From assembly GCF_003807585.1 (NCBI RefSeq), contig NZ_RMBX01000004.1, positions 1 through 64,000 of the forward strand: 64,000 nt of DNA. Direction: 5' to 3'. The number at the start of each line of letters is the position of its first letter. The stretch's first letter is position 1. This DNA is from Chitinophaga barathri. Lineage in GTDB: Bacteria > Bacteroidota > Bacteroidia > Chitinophagales > Chitinophagaceae. Position numbers and translations under genes: made by a program. Positions 32,819 through 41,517 of this stretch are shown piece after piece. The notes under the pieces are model-generated. The model saw only the letters and a program-made list of their open reading frames with translations, was not told the DNA's origin and made no database searches.

Positions 32819-34363
32819 TTGAATACAGGTATGATGAAGCGAATTTTCGGCGTGATGATGTGCGCCGCTATAGGCCTTTCCGCGCAGGCACAAAGGATGA
32901 ATATTATCCCGAAACCGATGGAGATAATAGAAAAGACCGGGGAGTTTGTAATAAAACCATCCACGGTAGTGTATGCGGATGCAGCGTTCCGTGAAGTGGC
33001 GGGTTTGTTTTCCGAAGAGACCGGCATCCCTGTTTCCGCCAAGTCCAGGCAGCATAATGCTATTGCGATTGTGAAAGCCATGAAAGGCGGCATTCTTGAT
33101 TCAAATACCTACGCGCTGAGCATCCATGAAAATTATATCGAAATACAGGCATCCGGCAGGGCGGGAGCTTTGTACGGCATGCAGACGCTGCGGCAGCTGA
33201 TGGCCACGCAGCCTGACGGGAATAAGATCCCCGCGGTCACGATCGTGGACCGTCCGCGTTTTGCGTACCGGGGCATGCACCTGGACGTATCCCGGAACTT
33301 TTTTCCCCTGAGTTTCGTCAAAAAGTTCATCGACCTGATGGCTTTGTACAAAATGAATACCTTTCACTGGCACCTGACGGATGGCGCGGGCTGGCGGCTG
33401 GAGATCAAAAAGTATCCCGCCCTCACGCAGCAGGCCGCATGGCGCACGCATGGCGCCTGGACGGACTGGCAGGCCAACGGCCGCCGTTATCTCCAGGAAG
33501 GCAGCCCCAACGCCTATGGAGGATATTACACGCAGCAGGAAGCCAAAGATATTGTAGCCTACGCCGCACGCCGCGGCATCACCGTGATCCCCGAGATCGA
33601 AATGCCCGGCCACTCGGAAGAAGTACTGGCTGTATACCCGCATTTGTCCTGCTCGGGCCTGCCCTATAAAAACTCGGAATTCTGCCTGGGGAACGACAGC
33701 ACCTTCACTTTCCTCGAAGACGTGCTGGACGAAGTACGCGAAATATTCCCTTCAACATACATCCACATCGGCGGCGATGAAGCGGATAAAAAAGCCTGGA
33801 AGACCTGTCCTAAATGCCAGCAGCGCATCCGGACGGAAAAACTGAAGGACGAAGAAGAACTGCAAAGTTATGCCGTGCGACGTATGGAGCGTTACCTGGT
33901 GGGCCACGGCCGCAAGCTGCTGGGCTGGGACGAGATACTGGAAGGCGGCCTCGCGCCTGAAGCCACGGTGATGAGCTGGAGAGGCGAAAAAGGAGGCATC
34001 ACCGCCGCTACCGAAGGCCACGACGTGATCATGACGCCCGGCGGGTATGTTTATTTCGACAGCTACCAGGCGGACCCCGCCACCGAACCGCAAGCTATCG
34101 GCGGTTTCCTGCCCCTGTCCAAAGTATATTCCTACGAGCCCGTACCGGCGGAGCTGGATGCAACCAAAGCCAAACATGTACTGGGCGCGCAAGCCAATCT
34201 CTGGACGGAATACATGCCCACTACCTACCAGGTGGAATACATGACCTTCCCGAGGATGCTGGCGCTGGCCGAAGTAGTATGGTCACCAAAGGAAAGCAGG
34301 AACTGGGATGATTTTAAAGTACGCCTGCAACAACATTACCGCCTGCTGCAAAAAAACAGGTGA
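32819..34363 (+). CDS. beta-N-acetylhexosaminidase GH20, catalytic part
   Basis: 514 residues. Signal peptide MKRIFGVMMCAAIGLSAQAQ. The GH20b domain (about 20-140) precedes the catalytic TIM barrel, with PRFAYRGMHLDVSRNFFP, FHWHLTDGAGWRLEIKKYP, VIPEIEMPGHSEEVLAVYPH and the catalytic Asp-Glu pair in YIHIGGDEADKKAW. It removes terminal GlcNAc or GalNAc from glycans outside the cytoplasm. The frame stops at TGA (34361-34363) immediately after CTG CAA AAA AAC AGG, while the family's C-terminal domains continue in the -1 frame (next entry). The annotated start at 32819 is a TTG; the ATG at 32831 gives a better signal peptide and is preferred. Confidence 0.92.
   Translation: MNTGMMKRIFGVMMCAAIGLSAQAQRMNIIPKPMEIIEKTGEFVIKPSTVVYADAAFREVAGLFSEETGIPVSAKSRQHNAIAIVKAMKGGILDSNTYALSIHENYIEIQASGRAGALYGMQTLRQLMATQPDGNKIPAVTIVDRPRFAYRGMHLDVSRNFFPLSFVKKFIDLMALYKMNTFHWHLTDGAGWRLEIKKYPALTQQAAWRTHGAWTDWQANGRRYLQEGSPNAYGGYYTQQEAKDIVAYAARRGITVIPEIEMPGHSEEVLAVYPHLSCSGLPYKNSEFCLGNDSTFTFLEDVLDEVREIFPSTYIHIGGDEADKKAWKTCPKCQQRIRTEKLKDEEELQSYAVRRMERYLVGHGRKLLGWDEILEGGLAPEATVMSWRGEKGGITAATEGHDVIMTPGGYVYFDSYQADPATEPQAIGGFLPLSKVYSYEPVPAELDATKAKHVLGAQANLWTEYMPTTYQVEYMTFPRMLALAEVVWSPKESRNWDDFKVRLQQHYRLLQKNR
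34348..34363 (+). other. A AAA AAC slippery heptamer at a GH20 frame change
   Basis: In the GH20 frame the codons are CAA AAA AAC AGG TGA, so A-AAA-AAC is in the phase required for -1 slippage. A -1 shift reads AAA AAA CAG GTG AAC and joins residue-for-residue to the downstream frame (VNYYRPSYQ). The T of the stop overlaps the GTG of the next ORF. No strong downstream stem-loop is apparent by eye. Confidence 0.6.
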
Positions 34364-35055
34364 ACTATTACCGACCTTCTTACCAGTTGCAGATCAAAAC
34401 AAAAATAGACCAGCAAAAACAGATCACCACCGTGAGCTTCGACAGCGAACAATACCAGCCGGTGATCCGCTATACGCTGGACGGAACCACGCCCTCCATG
34501 ACTTCCACGCTTTACAGCGGCCCTTTCGAAATCAAAGGCTCCGCAAAAGTACAGGCCGCCATCTTCCGTGATACTTTGCTGATGGGCCGCCCCGCCAGCC
34601 TGCCCGTGGATTATCATAAAGCGATCGGTAAAAAAGTGACCTACAACGAACCCTACAACAAAGGATACCAGGCACAGAAAGACAGTACGCTCACGAATGG
34701 TTACCGTGGCTCTCTTACCTACGGAGACGGCCAGTGGCAGGGCTTCCTGAACAAAGGCCTGGACGTTACCATCGACCTGGAGAACGTTACGGCGCTCAGC
34801 AGCCTGTCCGTCGGTTTTATGCAGCTCACAGGCCCCGGCGTGTACATGCCGCCTTATGTGGAAGTGTCGCTTTCCGTTGATGGCAAACAATTCACCGCAT
34901 TGCCGCAGTTGCAGAACGATATTTCCCCCAACCACAACAAACTCATCTTTAAAGATTTTGTATTTGACCTCAAAGGTAAAGAAGCGCGGTACATCCGTGT
35001 GAAAGCGCCTACACAGAAGGGTTTTATTTTCACGGACGAGATTATCGTATATTAG
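34360..35055 (+). CDS. C-terminal domains of the GH20 hexosaminidase, separate frame
   Basis: 231 codons opening with a GTG that overlaps the upstream TGA (GTGA). It contains the CHB_HEX_C-type beta domain (TLDGTTPSMTSTLYSGPFEI; about 30-75) and a discoidin/F5-8-like domain (about 95-231: GYRGSLTYGDGQWQGFLNKG, then ARYIRVKAPTQKG). In Bacteroidota GH20 enzymes these domains follow the catalytic barrel in one polypeptide. Here no signal peptide precedes them, so the piece is meaningful only if fused. It is made by slippage, by reinitiation at GTG, or the split is a one-base A-run difference. Confidence 0.75.
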   Translation: MNYYRPSYQLQIKTKIDQQKQITTVSFDSEQYQPVIRYTLDGTTPSMTSTLYSGPFEIKGSAKVQAAIFRDTLLMGRPASLPVDYHKAIGKKVTYNEPYNKGYQAQKDSTLTNGYRGSLTYGDGQWQGFLNKGLDVTIDLENVTALSSLSVGFMQLTGPGVYMPPYVEVSLSVDGKQFTALPQLQNDISPNHNKLIFKDFVFDLKGKEARYIRVKAPTQKGFIFTDEIIVY

Positions 35056-35059
35056 AAGT

Positions 35060-35950
35060 ATGAAGTATCATACACTGGGACGATCTGCATTAAGGGTAAG
35101 CGAAGTGGCCTTTGGTTGTATGTCCCTCGGCATGGATGACGCGGCCAATGCAAAACTCATTCACCGCGCATTGAACGAAGGCATCAACTTTTTTGACACG
35201 GCGGACCTTTACGATAAAGGGTTCAACGAATCCTCGCTGGGCAAAGCGCTCAAAGGTAAAAGGGAAGAAGCGGTGATAGCCACGAAAGTAGGCAACCAGT
35301 GGCGGGAAGACGGCTCTGGTTGGGACTGGAACCCCAGGAAGGATTACATCATCGCCTCCGTTGAAAAGAGCCTGCAAAGGCTTCAGACCGACCGTATCGA
35401 TCTTTACCAGCTGCACGGCGGTACGATAGAAGACCCCATCGATGAAACCATCGAGGCGTTTGAGTTGCTGCAGCAGCAGGGGAAGATCCTTTATTACGGC
35501 ATCTCTTCCATCCGGCCGAATGTGATCCGCGAATATGCAAAACGTTCGAACATCGCCACTGTCATGATGCAGTACAGCCTGCTGGACCGGCGGCCTGAAG
35601 TATCCTGCTTCGGCGTATTGCAGCATCACGGCATAGGAGTGCTGGCGCGTGGCAGCCTGGCAAAGGGCCTGCTGGTGAACAAACCGGCTGTGCCTTACCT
35701 CGATTACAACGAAGCTGAAGTACAACACGCGAAAGAAGCCATAGAAGCCATTTCAGGGGACGAGCGCAGCCTGGCGCAGACGGCGCTGAAATATGCGCTT
35801 ATGCATCCCGTGGTATCCAGCGCGGTGGTGGGTATCAGGACGATGGAGCAGCTGCTGGAACTGGCAGAAGAAGCACCGCGGCTGAACGAAATGGAGTATG
35901 AACAACTTACCGCCGCCGTGCCGGTGAAAGATTACACACAACATGTGTGA
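35060..35950 (+). CDS. aldo/keto reductase
   Basis: 296 residues, (beta/alpha)8 NADPH-dependent reductase. The catalytic tetrad shows as DTADLYDKGFNESSLGKAL (Asp, Tyr), VIATKVGNQW (Lys) and IDLYQLHGG (His). The NADP site is near the C-terminus (SSAVVGIRTMEQLLELAE). Closest in style to the YccK/GsJ-like or Gre3-type AKR11/12 branches. The substrate is unknown. The gene begins 4 nt after the GH20 C-terminal frame, so it is translationally coupled and may act on the released sugar. Confidence 0.9.
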   Translation: MKYHTLGRSALRVSEVAFGCMSLGMDDAANAKLIHRALNEGINFFDTADLYDKGFNESSLGKALKGKREEAVIATKVGNQWREDGSGWDWNPRKDYIIASVEKSLQRLQTDRIDLYQLHGGTIEDPIDETIEAFELLQQQGKILYYGISSIRPNVIREYAKRSNIATVMMQYSLLDRRPEVSCFGVLQHHGIGVLARGSLAKGLLVNKPAVPYLDYNEAEVQHAKEAIEAISGDERSLAQTALKYALMHPVVSSAVVGIRTMEQLLELAEEAPRLNEMEYEQLTAAVPVKDYTQHV

Positions 35951-36002
35951 CAGCCTCACGGCGCACATGATTACAGAAACAGACTTACCTGCCCATTTAT
36001 AA

Positions 36003-36035
36003 AAAAAGGCTGACCATTTCCCGGTCAGCCTTTTT
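36003..36035. terminator. strong bidirectional terminator
   Basis: AAAAAGGCTGACC (36003-36015) pairs with GGTCAGCCTTTTT (36023-36035), a 13-bp perfect stem with A/T runs at both ends. It lies between the convergent aldo/keto reductase and lipoprotein genes. Confidence 0.85.
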
Positions 36036-36049
36036 ATTGCGGCAGGTAT

Positions 36050-36682
36050 CTATTTTTTCAGTATCCCCTGGTTTTGCAGCTCATTCACCAGCGCCACGGT
36101 ATAACTCTTTGAAAAGTCGTCTATGCCGTTTGGATTGACGGTGGAGGATTGCACGGAGAAAAGCAGCGCTTCCGTCTGTGCGTCGTACAGGTTGCTTTCC
36201 ATGTAATAGGTTTTGTCCGTGGTATAATACCCGGGATCGTACATCATGGGGCTCCAGTAGTTGTAATATCCCCAGAAATTGCCGTACCAGCCATAGGCAG
36301 GATAAGGGCGGTAAGGCCCTGAGCCCGGTACATAGCGGGTTTCGGAGGTTTTGTCTACAAGGGCGATGGTAAAGATCGCATCACATCCCAGTTCTTTTAC
36401 TTTATTGAGGATGGCCTCTTTGCCGGGAACGTTGTCGCGGGTAAAGTTCGGCGGGAATACATCCCCGCTTTTGATGGCCTTGTAACCCTTAGCCTGCGCG
36501 GCATTGGCTACGTTCGTCTCGATGGAGTTCTTGGCATTTACATTATGCACCAGGGCGGCAATAAAAATGGATTGGTAAGTTTTCTGCGGGGCTTCCGCGC
36601 TTTTCCAGAAGTTCGTAACGCGCGTGGGGGTGCTGCATGACAGGATGCATGCAATCAGCATCAGCCAGTATGTTTTTCTCAT
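36050..36682 (-). CDS. lipoprotein, DUF4136-like
   Basis: 210 residues. The lipoprotein signal is KTYWLMLIACILSC, with lipobox ILSC at Cys16. The body has VTNFWKSAEAPQKTYQSIFI and AAQAKGYKAIKSGDVFPP, then LVDKTSETRYVPGSG. A Tyr/Pro/Gly-rich tract (YPAYGWYGNFWGYYNYWSP) follows, then YMESNLYDAQTEALLFSVQS. The layout (ABC-type alpha/beta fold, GY-rich loop) mirrors the DUF4136 lipoprotein at 7368, but with weaker similarity. Expected in the outer membrane. Function unknown. Confidence 0.78.
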   Translation of the reverse strand: MRKTYWLMLIACILSCSTPTRVTNFWKSAEAPQKTYQSIFIAALVHNVNAKNSIETNVANAAQAKGYKAIKSGDVFPPNFTRDNVPGKEAILNKVKELGCDAIFTIALVDKTSETRYVPGSGPYRPYPAYGWYGNFWGYYNYWSPMMYDPGYYTTDKTYYMESNLYDAQTEALLFSVQSSTVNPNGIDDFSKSYTVALVNELQNQGILKK

Positions 36683-36754
36683 AACATTGATGGTTTAGAT
36701 AAAAACTAAACAAGGGCCGGGCGTAAAAAGTTGCCATGCAGGTGTTCATTATCG

Positions 36755-36858
36755 GACAGTGACTGTCGCATTTCCGGACAGTTCCCAGCTGGATAGGTTT
36801 GTATATTATTGAAAATCAATACACATTCCGCTGGTATTTAATTTGACTGTTTCCGGAC
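36755..36858 (+). promoter_or_regulatory. dyads and possible sigma-54-like promoter before the permease
   Basis: GACAGT-G-ACTGTC (36755-36767) is a perfect palindrome. TTTCCGGACA occurs at 36771-36780 and TTTCCGGACAT at 36850-36860. TGGTATTTAATTTGA (36832-36846) keeps the TGG-N8-TTG spacing of -24/-12 promoters but lacks the usual GC at -12. Together this suggests an activator-dependent promoter, with weak evidence for the sigma factor. Confidence 0.35.
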
Positions 36859-39270
36859 ATGCTAACCAACTATCTGAAAATCGCCTGGAGGAACCTGTTG
36901 AAAAACAAAACCTTCTCAATAATCAATATTATTGGACTGGCCATCGGGATGGCTACGTGCATAATGATCCTGCTGTTCGTTTCGTACGAAAAGAACTTCG
37001 ACGGGATGCATAAAAAAAATATCTACCGTCTTTGCGAAGTGCAGAAGCCGGAGGGACTGGTAGCACCGCAGAATGTGGCGCTCAGCATGTACCCGATGGC
37101 CACGGCACTGAAGCTGGAATACCCCGAGGTGAAGAACTTCGTGCGTATCAACGACGGGCAGGACCTGGGGCTTACATACAAAGACAAACACCTTTATCTC
37201 AAAAAAATGAACTGGGTGGATTCCACCTTCTTCCAGATATTCGATTTCCCGCTGTTGGAAGGTGACCGCAATTCCGCGCTGATGAAGCCCGGGAGCATGG
37301 TGATCACTACGGAAACGGCGAAGAAGCTGTTCGGCAATGAAAACCCGATGGGTAAAACGGTCACGCGTTACCCGGGGGATACAGTTGCTTTAACCATTAC
37401 GGGTGTAATGGAGATGCCCGCCAATTCGCACCTCCAATTTGAAGCGCTGATATCCATGAGTACCGTGTACAATCCGAGATGGGAGCAGAACTGGGGCGGC
37501 AACTGGCTGGTGACCTACCTGGAGCTGGATGAAAAAGCCAATATAGCGGGGCTGGAAAGCAAGTTCCCGGCATTTTGCAGAAAATACCTCGCGGAGGAAG
37601 ACAGGTGGAAAAATTATGAGCTTTTCCTTCAACCGCTCGCAGACGTTCACGCCGCGTCCAACACTATCACACATGACTATAACAACTTTCAGAAATTCGA
37701 CCGCCGCTATACTTACATTTTTTCTTTTATAGCAATACTGATACTGGTGATCGCCTGTATCAACTTCGTGAACCTTTCCACCGCCCGATCTGCCGAAAGA
37801 GCCAGGGAAGTAGGTATCCGCAAGTCGATGGGTGCGCACCGCTCGCAGCTTGCCTGGCAGTTTATGGGCGAATCCGTTATGTTGTCGCTGATCGCGCTGG
37901 TGTTTGCCGTAGCCATTGTAAAGATCAGCCTGCCATGGGTGAACGATTTCGCGGGACGGCCGCTGTCGCTGCCTATTTTCAGCAACTTTATTTTACTCAT
38001 TGGAATTATAACAGGGACCGTGCTGGTAGGGATCCTGGCGGGGCTTTATCCCGCCGGATACCTTTCTTCTTTCCAGCCGGTGAAAGTGTTGAAGGGTTCT
38101 GTGATGACCGGGAAAAACAAAAGCCTGCTGCGGAATGCGCTGGTAATAGGCCAGTTCACCGGCGCGGTGTTCCTCATCATCGCCACCGTGTTTGCATTAA
38201 AACAGCTAAAGTACATGCAGACGAAAGACCGTGGTTTTAATGGCGACCAGGTATTGCTGGTGCCGCTGGACAACGAAGCGAATACCAATTACGCGGCCAT
38301 GAAGCAGGAGCTGCTGGGCAGCTCGCTCATCAGCGGCGTGAGCGGCTCGCAGCAGCGGCTGGGGAACAACCTGCACCAAACCTCCGTCGTTTATCACGGC
38401 GAAGGCCCGGCGAGAGAACTGGTCACTTCACAGGTGGTAGTGGATAAGGATTTTATGTCCCTGTACAAAATACCCATGGCCGCGGGCAGCAATTTTTCGA
38501 AAGAGATCACCGCGTCCAACGGCAGGGAGTACATCATCAACGAAACGCTGGCGCGTGAGCTGCTGAAGAATGAAAGAATGGGTGGTTCGCTGGAATCGCT
38601 GGTGGGCAAGATGTTCGGATTTATGGGTATGGACAGCACGGGCCGTATCGTAGGCGTGGCGCGGGACTTCAACTTTAATTCTTTGCATCACAAAATAGAA
38701 ACGCTGCTGATGCTGAACCAGTCGGAGTGGGGTTTTTCGGAAATGTCCGTCCGCATCAGCGGGGGCAGGACCAAGGAGGCCGTTGCATTGGTGGAGTCTG
38801 TCTGGAAAAAACATGTTACCAAACACCCGTTCACCTACAGTTTCCTGGACGAACATTTTGCACAGATATATCGTTCGGACTCACAGGTGAGCAGTATTGT
38901 AACGATACTGGCCGTGCTGGCGATCATTGTAAGCTGCCTGGGTTTATTCGGCCTGGCGTCTTATTCGGCGGAAAGAAGAGTGAAAGAGATCGGGATCAGG
39001 AAAGTGCTGGGCGCAACGGTGGAGAACATTGTTACCATGCTTAGTAAAGACTTCGTGAAACTGGTGATCATTGCAAACCTGATCGCCTGGCCCATTGCCT
39101 TTTTCGCGGTGCGCCTCTGGCTGCAGGACTTTGCTTACCGGGTGGACATCAGCTGGTGGATATTCGCCGCGGCTGGCATTATCGCGATCTTTATTGCGCT
39201 GTTCACCGTCAGCTTCCAGGCCTTACGCGCCGCGCGCAGCAACCCTATGCAGAGCCTGAAAATAGATTAA
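36859..39270 (+). CDS. MacB/FtsX-type ABC permease with two FtsX modules
   Basis: 803 residues. N-terminal transmembrane helix (NKTFSIINIIGLAIGMATCI; about 15-40), a large extracytoplasmic MacB_PCD domain, then three helices of the first FtsX domain (around 290-400: FIAILILVIACINFVNLSTA and the EVGIRKSMGAHRSQL coupling region). A second MacB_PCD follows, and a final FtsX domain (about 680-800: VLAIIVSCLGLFGLASYSAE and EIGIRKVLGATVENI). Such permeases are numerous in this phylum and act with a separate ATPase that is not next to it here. Mechanotransmission or lipoprotein/peptide export is likely. Substrate unknown. Confidence 0.9.
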   Translation: MLTNYLKIAWRNLLKNKTFSIINIIGLAIGMATCIMILLFVSYEKNFDGMHKKNIYRLCEVQKPEGLVAPQNVALSMYPMATALKLEYPEVKNFVRINDGQDLGLTYKDKHLYLKKMNWVDSTFFQIFDFPLLEGDRNSALMKPGSMVITTETAKKLFGNENPMGKTVTRYPGDTVALTITGVMEMPANSHLQFEALISMSTVYNPRWEQNWGGNWLVTYLELDEKANIAGLESKFPAFCRKYLAEEDRWKNYELFLQPLADVHAASNTITHDYNNFQKFDRRYTYIFSFIAILILVIACINFVNLSTARSAERAREVGIRKSMGAHRSQLAWQFMGESVMLSLIALVFAVAIVKISLPWVNDFAGRPLSLPIFSNFILLIGIITGTVLVGILAGLYPAGYLSSFQPVKVLKGSVMTGKNKSLLRNALVIGQFTGAVFLIIATVFALKQLKYMQTKDRGFNGDQVLLVPLDNEANTNYAAMKQELLGSSLISGVSGSQQRLGNNLHQTSVVYHGEGPARELVTSQVVVDKDFMSLYKIPMAAGSNFSKEITASNGREYIINETLARELLKNERMGGSLESLVGKMFGFMGMDSTGRIVGVARDFNFNSLHHKIETLLMLNQSEWGFSEMSVRISGGRTKEAVALVESVWKKHVTKHPFTYSFLDEHFAQIYRSDSQVSSIVTILAVLAIIVSCLGLFGLASYSAERRVKEIGIRKVLGATVENIVTMLSKDFVKLVIIANLIAWPIAFFAVRLWLQDFAYRVDISWWIFAAAGIIAIFIALFTVSFQALRAARSNPMQSLKID

Positions 39271-39329
39271 CCTTTTTTCTTTATAGCAAGCAACCATCGC
39301 AATGCCGTTGATAAGCCCGAAGGGGCCGG

Positions 39330-40316
39330 TCAGCGGCATTGCCATAATACGTCCGTGAACCAGCGTTTGCTGTCATAGAAAAACTCCACCGGCCTGAACC
39401 CGCTGCGGGAAGCCAGTTCGTTGATCTCTTCCACGGTGTATTTCTGGGATATCTCCATGAATATGGGCTCATTGGCGCCAAAGCGCACCGTTTGCCCGGC
39501 AATCTCCACCGCCTGCTCTTTCTGGCTGATGAGAAAACTTTTGCAGGCGCCGGTGAGCGGATCGTAAGTAGGGTAATGTTCAAATTGTGATACGTCAAAA
39601 TTCCCGTCCAGCTCGCGGTTGATCCTTTCCAGCAGGTTCAGGTTAAAGGCGCGGGTAATGCCGGCCTTATCGTTGTAGGCGTCCAGGATGGTCTTCGGGT
39701 TTTTGCGCAGATCGAAGCCGATCATGAGCATATCCCCCGGCTGCAATTGCTGGCGCAGTTTGGCGCAGAACTGTACGGCTTCCGCGGGCGTGAAGTTCCC
39801 AATGCTGGAGCCCATGAACATTACTACTTTTTGCCTTCCCGTAATTTGCCCGGCAGCCTGGAGCATGTCCATGTATTCCCCGTTCAGCCCCGTTACCTGG
39901 AGGCCGGGGAGTTTTACCGGCAGCGACTGTTGCAGCTGCGCGATAATGTTACGCGAAATATCGATGGGGAAATAAGTGTCTATGGCGCCGGTGCGGAGCA
40001 GTTCTTTCAGCAGGTAAAAAGACTTGGAAGCGTCTCCTGCGCCCAGCTCCACGAGATCGAACACAGGGGCCTGGCGGCGTATGGCCCGTACTATCTGCTC
40101 GGTTTGTCCGCGCAGTATGTCCATCTCGCAGCGGGTGAGGTAATATTCCTGGCAGTGCATGATCTGCTGGAATAAAGCATCGCCGGTGGCGTCGTAGAAA
40201 TATTTGGAATGAAGGCGCTTGGGCACTTCCCGCAAGCCTTCCAGTACGTCTTTTTCAAATACGAGCAGTTGTTTTTCAACAATGGTGGTGTTGTGATATG
40301 CCAATGCTGTTCTCAT
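39330..40316 (-). CDS. egtD: L-histidine N-alpha-methyltransferase EgtD
   Basis: 328 residues. EgtD adds three methyl groups from S-adenosylmethionine to histidine, giving hercynine, the first step of ergothioneine synthesis. The family start shows as LRTVPKRLHSKYFYD-like REVPKRLHSKYFYDATGDAL. The SAM motif is FDLVELGAGDASKSFYLL. Further motifs are YFPIDISRNII, VVMFMGSSIGNFTPAEA and DMLMIGFDLRKNP, and the C-terminal histidine-site QKYTVEEINELASRSGFRP. It is the last gene of the egt operon, 24 nt after egtB. Confidence 0.93.
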   Translation of the reverse strand: MRTALAYHNTTIVEKQLLVFEKDVLEGLREVPKRLHSKYFYDATGDALFQQIMHCQEYYLTRCEMDILRGQTEQIVRAIRRQAPVFDLVELGAGDASKSFYLLKELLRTGAIDTYFPIDISRNIIAQLQQSLPVKLPGLQVTGLNGEYMDMLQAAGQITGRQKVVMFMGSSIGNFTPAEAVQFCAKLRQQLQPGDMLMIGFDLRKNPKTILDAYNDKAGITRAFNLNLLERINRELDGNFDVSQFEHYPTYDPLTGACKSFLISQKEQAVEIAGQTVRFGANEPIFMEISQKYTVEEINELASRSGFRPVEFFYDSKRWFTDVLWQCR

Positions 40317-40340
40317 CCTGGTGGTTTTTAATGATGTACT

Positions 40341-41516
40341 TTAAATAGTTTTTGCCAGCCTGATGCCTGTGAGCTGCCAGCGCATCGGTGCATGGAAAAA
40401 GTTCCGGTAAGTGGGCCGGCTGTGGCCTTTGGGCGTGTAGTCCGAAGCGCCGCGCAGCACTTTCTGGTTCACCATGAATTTGCCGTTGTATTCGCCCACG
40501 GGCCCGGCTACGCGTTCAAACCCGGGATAGGGGAGATAGGCGCTCTCCGTCCATTCCCAGCCGCGGCCCCAGTTGAATTTGTCAGCCGCTGCTTCCCATT
40601 CAAATTCCGTGGGCAGGCGCAAACCTTTCCAGGCAGCGTAGGCGGAGGCTTCGTAAAAACTGGTATGCTGCACGGGATCTTCCGGGCGGACCGGTTGCAG
40701 GCCGTTCAGGGTGTAATGGTGCCACTGGCCGTCTATGTTGTGCCAGTAAAGCGGCGCCTGTATATCATTGTTTTTTACCCAATCCCAACCTTCGGCATGC
40801 CAGTATGAAAATTCCCTGTAACCGCCCCCGCGCATAAATTCCAGGTATTCGCCGTTGGTGACAAACCCGTTTGCGATAGCATATGGTTGGAGGTAAACTT
40901 TATGACGGCCCAGTTCATTATCGTAGCAGAACCCGGGACGGGAGAAACCTGTTTCATACACGCCTTCGGGCATTTTCGTAAAACCTTTTTCCTGCTGCCC
41001 TTCTTTCTCATTGCCATTCTCGTCCGAATACGCGGGGAACAGCGGGTTGTGGCCCAGTATGTATTTAATGTCGTACCATAGCAGTTCCTGGTGCTGCTGC
41101 TCATGGTGGCAGCCCAGTACCAGGATGGTTTCCGCATCGGGGGGCAGGGGCGTTTCCAGCAGTTGTTCCATCGCGGAATCCACGTAAGCGCGGTAACGGT
41201 AGATCTCATCCACTGTGGGCCTGCTCAGGTTGCCGCGTTGTGTGCGGATCACGCGGGCGCCGAGACTTTCGTAATAGCTGTTAAACACGAAATTAAAATT
41301 CGGGTCGTATTCGGTGTAACCGGGTAAAAAAGGTTTGAGGACCAATGTTTCAAAAAACCAGGTGGAATGGCCGAGATGCCATTTCGGAGGGCTTACAAAG
41401 TCCACAGGTTGTACCACATAATCCTCTTTCTGTAGCGGGCGGCAAATGTCTTCCGTCCATTTGCGTACGCTCCTGTACTGCTGTAGCAGTGGCGTCACGG
41501 TGGTGGTAGTGATCAT
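40341..41516 (-). CDS. egtB: ergothioneine sulfoxide synthase EgtB
   Basis: 391 residues. Non-haem iron enzyme joining hercynine to a thiol donor. The N-terminal DinB-like domain has PPKWHLGHSTWFFETLVLKP and the iron-binding HHEQQHQELLWYDIKY (H-x3-H-x-E). The C-terminal formylglycine-generating-enzyme fold has VTNGEYLEFMRGGGY, then GLRLPTEFEWEAAAD, and ends KGHSRPTYRNFFHAPMRWQL. No egtA (gamma-glutamylcysteine) or egtC gene lies nearby. That suggests an EgtB using cysteine directly, as in some thermophiles, or thiol supply from elsewhere. Start 1 nt after the transporter's stop. Confidence 0.93.
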   Translation of the reverse strand: MITTTTVTPLLQQYRSVRKWTEDICRPLQKEDYVVQPVDFVSPPKWHLGHSTWFFETLVLKPFLPGYTEYDPNFNFVFNSYYESLGARVIRTQRGNLSRPTVDEIYRYRAYVDSAMEQLLETPLPPDAETILVLGCHHEQQHQELLWYDIKYILGHNPLFPAYSDENGNEKEGQQEKGFTKMPEGVYETGFSRPGFCYDNELGRHKVYLQPYAIANGFVTNGEYLEFMRGGGYREFSYWHAEGWDWVKNNDIQAPLYWHNIDGQWHHYTLNGLQPVRPEDPVQHTSFYEASAYAAWKGLRLPTEFEWEAAADKFNWGRGWEWTESAYLPYPGFERVAGPVGEYNGKFMVNQKVLRGASDYTPKGHSRPTYRNFFHAPMRWQLTGIRLAKTI

Positions 41517-41517
41517 T

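Noticed and set aside
39299-39342. GCAATGCCG/CGGCATTGC inverted repeat as a terminator between the permease and egtD
   Set aside because: The 9-bp arms are perfect but the spacer is 26 nt, no T-run follows on either strand, and it overlaps the egtD stop. Not strong enough to list as a feature.
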